Shown piece by piece: positions 40,583 through 43,402 of a stretch of DNA of 43,402 bases. The number at the start of each line of letters is the position of its first letter. Position 1 is the first letter of the stretch. The translations under genes were made by a program, and so were the position numbers. The notes under the pieces are model-generated. The model was not told the origin of the DNA. It saw nothing but the letters and a program-made list of their open reading frames with translations, and did no database searches. The DNA comes from Gammaproteobacteria bacterium. GTDB lineage: Bacteria > Pseudomonadota > Gammaproteobacteria > Pseudomonadales > Halieaceae. The stretch lies in the NCBI GenBank assembly GCA_030428835.1, contig JAUIEP010000023.1:1-43402 (forward strand). Reading direction: 5' to 3'.

Positions 40583-40600
40583 GGGCAACCCGGGTTGCCC
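40583..40600. repeat. 18-bp perfect palindrome between TetR and TonB receptor genes
   Basis: GGGCAACCCGGGTTGCCC is perfectly self-complementary. It lies 42 bp after the TetR stop and is not followed by a T-run, so it is not a standard terminator. It could be a terminator variant, a recognition site, or chance in GC-rich DNA. Confidence 0.55.
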
Positions 40601-40620
40601 CGGCCGGGGGCGGTTGTCGC

Positions 40621-40647
40621 TTGCCAAATCGCCATCGGGGGTATAAT
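40621..40647 (+). promoter_or_regulatory. Promoter candidate of the second TonB receptor gene
   Basis: TTGCCA (40621-40626), a 15-base spacer and a perfect TATAAT (40642-40647) form a good sigma70 promoter. Transcription would start near 40654, just before or within the operator-like element at 40657-40671. Confidence 0.6.
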
Positions 40648-40656
40648 CTGAAATAA

Positions 40657-40671
40657 TTAACAATGTGTCAC
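40657..40671 (+). promoter_or_regulatory. Shared operator-like element, copy C (TonB receptor gene)
   Basis: Toward the receptor it reads TTAACAATGTGTCAC, preceded by AATAA and followed by TAATGG. It aligns with copies A and B over about 25 bases without gaps. Placement directly downstream of the promoter fits a repressor site. Confidence 0.5.
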
Positions 40672-40776
40672 TAATGGTGTGGAGACAGGTGCACGCCGGC
40701 GACCGCGTCCTGCAGGGCGCCGGCACAGGGCCTGGCTCCGCAAGCCAATCCACACGCGTTGCTTCCTGGGGGAAAT

Positions 40777-43221
40777 ATGAATAAGCCAACTCACCGGACT
40801 GCGTTACCCACCCGTCGTTTCCAGGCCACCGCCCTCGCGGCCGCGATTTGCGCCGCGCTCGCACCGTCGACGTTCGCCGCGGTCGCCACCAGCAGGGGCC
40901 TCGCGCTGGAGGAGGTGTTCGTCACCGCGCAGAAGCGCGAACAGAGCATGCAGGATGTGCCGGTGGCGGTGACCGCGGTGACGCAGGAGTCACTGGCGAC
41001 GAACCGCATCTTCACGGTCGGCGACCTCAACGGCATCGCGCCCAATGTCACGGTCCGGCCCGCGGCCGGCGGCGTCAACCTGCCGGCGTTCAGCGCGCGG
41101 GGGATCACCAGCTACGGCGTGGCGCCGGGTTCCGACAAGCAGCTCTCCATCTACCTCGACGGCGTTTACCTCGGCAATCCGCGGGGCACCATCTTCACGC
41201 TGCCCGATATCGCGCAGATGGAAGTGCTGCGCGGTCCCCAGGGGACGCTGTTCGGGCGCAACGCCACGGCGGGTGCGGTGAGCGTGACGACGCGCGATCC
41301 CTCGGGGGAACTGGGGCTGAAGCAGGTCCTGGATTTCGGCAGCAACGACCACTTCCGCACGCGGACCACGCTCGACACGCCGCAGTGGCACGGGTTCAGC
41401 GCCTACGTGACGTACCTGAGCGAGGAGCGCGACGGCGACGTCGAGAACACGGGCGCGGGCACGTACTGGGATCGCACCGGCTTTGGTGAGGGCACCGCGC
41501 GGTCGCCGAAGACACTGCGCGAGACGGACGTCGAATCCTGGTTCTTCGCGGCCCGCTGGGAGGCCAGCGACACACTGTCCGTCACCTACAAGTACGATTA
41601 CGCCGAAGACACGGGCACACCCGACGCGCAGACACTGATTTTTCTCGAGCCGGAGGGGCTGGGCGGCTTCGAGCCTCTGATCGAGCAGATCCAGGATTTC
41701 AACCCGGACTTCCCCGCGACCATGAATCCGCAGCGTCCCAGCAAGACGAACAACGCATTCACGCTGCGCAGGGAGCAGGAAACGGAAGGGCACAGCCTCA
41801 CCGCGGTGTGGGACATCGAGGACAACTGGACGGCCAAGGCAATTTTCGGGATGCGCGAAACCACTCAGGTCGCCATCACCGATATCAGCGGCACCAGCGG
41901 CTGGCTGGTCGGCCCCGTCGGCGCCTCGGTGCCCAACCTGCCAGGCCTGTTGTCGGGGCCCTATCCGGAGGACGCCCGTTTCTGCTACATCTGTTCGAAC
42001 TCGTTCAACGACGCCGAGCAGTGGAGCGCCGAACTGCAGTTCAACTACACCGCGGAGCGACTCGCGCTGACCTTCGGCGCACTGTACTTCGAGAGCGAGG
42101 ACGATTCCGGCAGCCCGGTCAACTCGGCGGGAACGCTGTCGGTCAATTCGGGCCTGCTGCCCGCCGACGGGACGATCCCGACGGCAACGGACGATATCAT
42201 CTTCGCAGAGGCACGCTCGTTTAACGATGCGGAGTCCTATGCAGCTTATGTGCAGGGTGAATTCCACGTGCTGGACAACCTGGACGTCGTGCTCGGCGCG
42301 CGACTGACCCGGGACGAGAAGTCCGGTTCGTTCCGCAGCGGCGCGCCCGGCGCCTACGAGGTGATTTCGTTCGATTACAACGACACCCGCCCGAGTTACA
42401 CCGTCGGGGTCAATTACTTCCTCAGCGAGGACGTGCTGTTGTACGGCAAGTACGATTCGTCGTTCGTGTCGGGCGGCTCTGCCGCCGGCCTCGAGTTCGA
42501 CCCGGAGGAGGTGCAGTCGATCGAGCTGGGCCTGAAGGGGGATTTCTTCAACGGCCGGCTGCGCAGCAACCTGGCGGTGTTCCACGCCGAGTACGACCAG
42601 GTGCAGACCGCCCAGACGTCCGAGAACGTGCCCGGCTTCGAGGGGCGCGGCGTCGTCGTCGTCGAGGGCGGCAACCTGGAGGCCGAGGGTGTCGAACTCG
42701 AGCTGACTGCCCTGCCGCTGGAGGGCCTCACCATGGGCCTGACCGTGGGCTACGTGGATACCAAGTACACGGAGGTCACCCCACTGCTGTTTGCCTCGGT
42801 CGACGGCCGCCCGGGTGATCTCTACCCCACCAACGAATTCCGGCAGGCGCTGAATCCCGAGTGGACCGGCAACATCTCGCTCGCCTATGCCTCGCAGCCG
42901 CTGTTCGACAGCGCCTACATGGTGTTCAGCGCCATGGGTATCTGGCGCGACGACATGCTGCTGCAGCCGAACGAGACCAAGGCCGACGCACAGCCGTACT
43001 ACAAGGCGGTTGAATACTCGCCCTCGACCTGGCAGGTGAACGCGCGCCTGGCACTGCAGGAGATCGCCCTGGGCGACAACCTGACAGGGGAGGTCGCCCT
43101 GTGGGGACGCAACCTGACCGACGACGACGAGATTACCTTCGTACTCACCGCCGTGGGCGCGGTCACCGCGGCGCATGCGGAGGAGCGCACCTACGGCGTC
43201 GAGTTCAGCGTGCAGTTCTAG
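40777..43221 (+). CDS. TonB-dependent outer-membrane receptor (second copy)
   Basis: ATG at 40777 with GGGGGA upstream; 814 aa. The signal peptide covers about residues 1-35, followed by a TonB-box-like EEVFVTAQ (45-52). The plug shows MEVLRGPQGTLFGRNATAGAVSV, and the barrel ends in YGVEFSVQF with a terminal Phe. It is clearly related to the first receptor but not a close duplicate. The leader carries a hairpin, GCCGGCG at 40695-40701 and CGCCGGC at 40718-40724. As the last gene of the catabolic locus it probably brings the substrate through the outer membrane. Confidence 0.93.
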   Translation: MNKPTHRTALPTRRFQATALAAAICAALAPSTFAAVATSRGLALEEVFVTAQKREQSMQDVPVAVTAVTQESLATNRIFTVGDLNGIAPNVTVRPAAGGVNLPAFSARGITSYGVAPGSDKQLSIYLDGVYLGNPRGTIFTLPDIAQMEVLRGPQGTLFGRNATAGAVSVTTRDPSGELGLKQVLDFGSNDHFRTRTTLDTPQWHGFSAYVTYLSEERDGDVENTGAGTYWDRTGFGEGTARSPKTLRETDVESWFFAARWEASDTLSVTYKYDYAEDTGTPDAQTLIFLEPEGLGGFEPLIEQIQDFNPDFPATMNPQRPSKTNNAFTLRREQETEGHSLTAVWDIEDNWTAKAIFGMRETTQVAITDISGTSGWLVGPVGASVPNLPGLLSGPYPEDARFCYICSNSFNDAEQWSAELQFNYTAERLALTFGALYFESEDDSGSPVNSAGTLSVNSGLLPADGTIPTATDDIIFAEARSFNDAESYAAYVQGEFHVLDNLDVVLGARLTRDEKSGSFRSGAPGAYEVISFDYNDTRPSYTVGVNYFLSEDVLLYGKYDSSFVSGGSAAGLEFDPEEVQSIELGLKGDFFNGRLRSNLAVFHAEYDQVQTAQTSENVPGFEGRGVVVVEGGNLEAEGVELELTALPLEGLTMGLTVGYVDTKYTEVTPLLFASVDGRPGDLYPTNEFRQALNPEWTGNISLAYASQPLFDSAYMVFSAMGIWRDDMLLQPNETKADAQPYYKAVEYSPSTWQVNARLALQEIALGDNLTGEVALWGRNLTDDDEITFVLTAVGAVTAAHAEERTYGVEFSVQF

Positions 43222-43254
43222 GGACGTGGTTGCACGGTTGCCGGCCGCACACCT

Positions 43255-43322
43255 CCCGACCGAGCGCGGCCCGACCGAACGCGGCCCGACCGAACGCGGC
43301 CCGACCGAACGCGGCCCGACCG
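43255..43322 (+). repeat. 15-bp tandem repeat, four copies plus a partial
   Basis: The unit CCCGACCGAACGCGG is repeated at 43255, 43270, 43285 and 43300, and a partial unit (CCCGACCG) ends at 43322. The first copy has GAG in place of GAA. It lies 33 bp after the TonB receptor stop and is outside any supported gene. It is too short and unspaced for a CRISPR array. The 181 bp after the receptor hold nothing else I can support. Confidence 0.9.
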
Positions 43323-43402
43323 CAACCCGTTGCTTTTTTCGGTAACATGCCCGGGTAACCGCGCAGTGATCGACAGGGGGAGTGGTGGCAACAGGCAATA
43401 AC

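Noticed and set aside
43255-43322. CRISPR array
   Set aside because: The units are 15 bp, directly adjacent, with no spacers and no cas genes.
43385-43402. Start of another gene at the right edge (GTG after AGGGGGAG)
   Set aside because: A plausible ribosome binding site and GTG are present, but only six codons fit in the window, so it cannot be supported.

Overview
The window is high-GC DNA (well above 60% by eye) with tightly packed genes, many 4-bp ATGA or TGATG stop/start overlaps, two TonB-dependent receptors, several lipoprotein signals and an SLT/SPOR cell-wall enzyme. This indicates a Gram-negative proteobacterium. The mix of DUF3604 lipoproteins, an LLM-class flavin oxidoreductase, SDRs, VOC proteins, paired acyl-CoA dehydrogenases and a Rieske oxygenase resembles marine gammaproteobacteria of the Halieaceae/Spongiibacteraceae type. 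That placement is an inference from gene content only. No rRNA, tRNA, CRISPR array, transposase or phage gene was seen.

Region 1 (1-9.4 kb) is envelope and housekeeping-like: the 5' end of a secreted dockerin-like protein, a DUF3604 lipoprotein, a 727-aa SLT-SPOR protein, a periplasmic M48 metalloprotease with a small secreted partner, an SDR and a family III CoA-transferase. Region 2 (9.5-16.6 kb) holds an alpha/beta hydrolase, an unusual VOC-VOC-SDR fusion protein, another SDR, a second DUF3604 lipoprotein and an unrecognised 417-aa protein. Region 3 (16.7-23.7 kb) is seven minus-strand genes in a row: TonB receptor, SRPBCC protein, esterase, VOC protein, LLM oxidoreductase, XdhC-like and MocA-like proteins. 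Region 4 (23.9-28.4 kb) has a 14-unit RCC1-like repeat protein and a molybdopterin oxidoreductase of the DMSO-reductase family.

Region 5 (28.4-43.2 kb) looks like one catabolic locus. A seven-gene minus-strand operon encodes an acyl-CoA synthetase, two overlapping acyl-CoA dehydrogenases, an adrenodoxin-type ferredoxin, a Rieske oxygenase, an NTF2-like protein and a divergent isocitrate-lyase/PEP-mutase-fold protein. Next to it are an amidohydrolase-fold protein, an SMP-30 lactonase-like protein overlapping an MFS transporter, an MDR reductase, a TetR regulator and a second TonB receptor. A plausible reading is uptake of a hydrophobic substrate (possibly a sterol, terpenoid or other alicyclic or aromatic acid) through the receptor and MFS protein, CoA activation, acyl-CoA dehydrogenation and Rieske hydroxylation. 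The substrate cannot be read from the sequence.

Two non-coding signals stand out. First, a related AT-rich element of about 25 bp, with a 15-bp imperfect palindromic core, lies in the same orientation upstream of the synthetase operon, the MFS gene and the second TonB receptor; it could be the operator of the local TetR protein. Second, two 108-bp structured repeats lie in opposite orientation about 65 bp either side of the MDR gene. They share a near-identical core, while their outer stems differ in sequence and keep base pairing through six compensatory pair changes. This points to selection on a folded structure and is the strongest candidate for something undescribed here.
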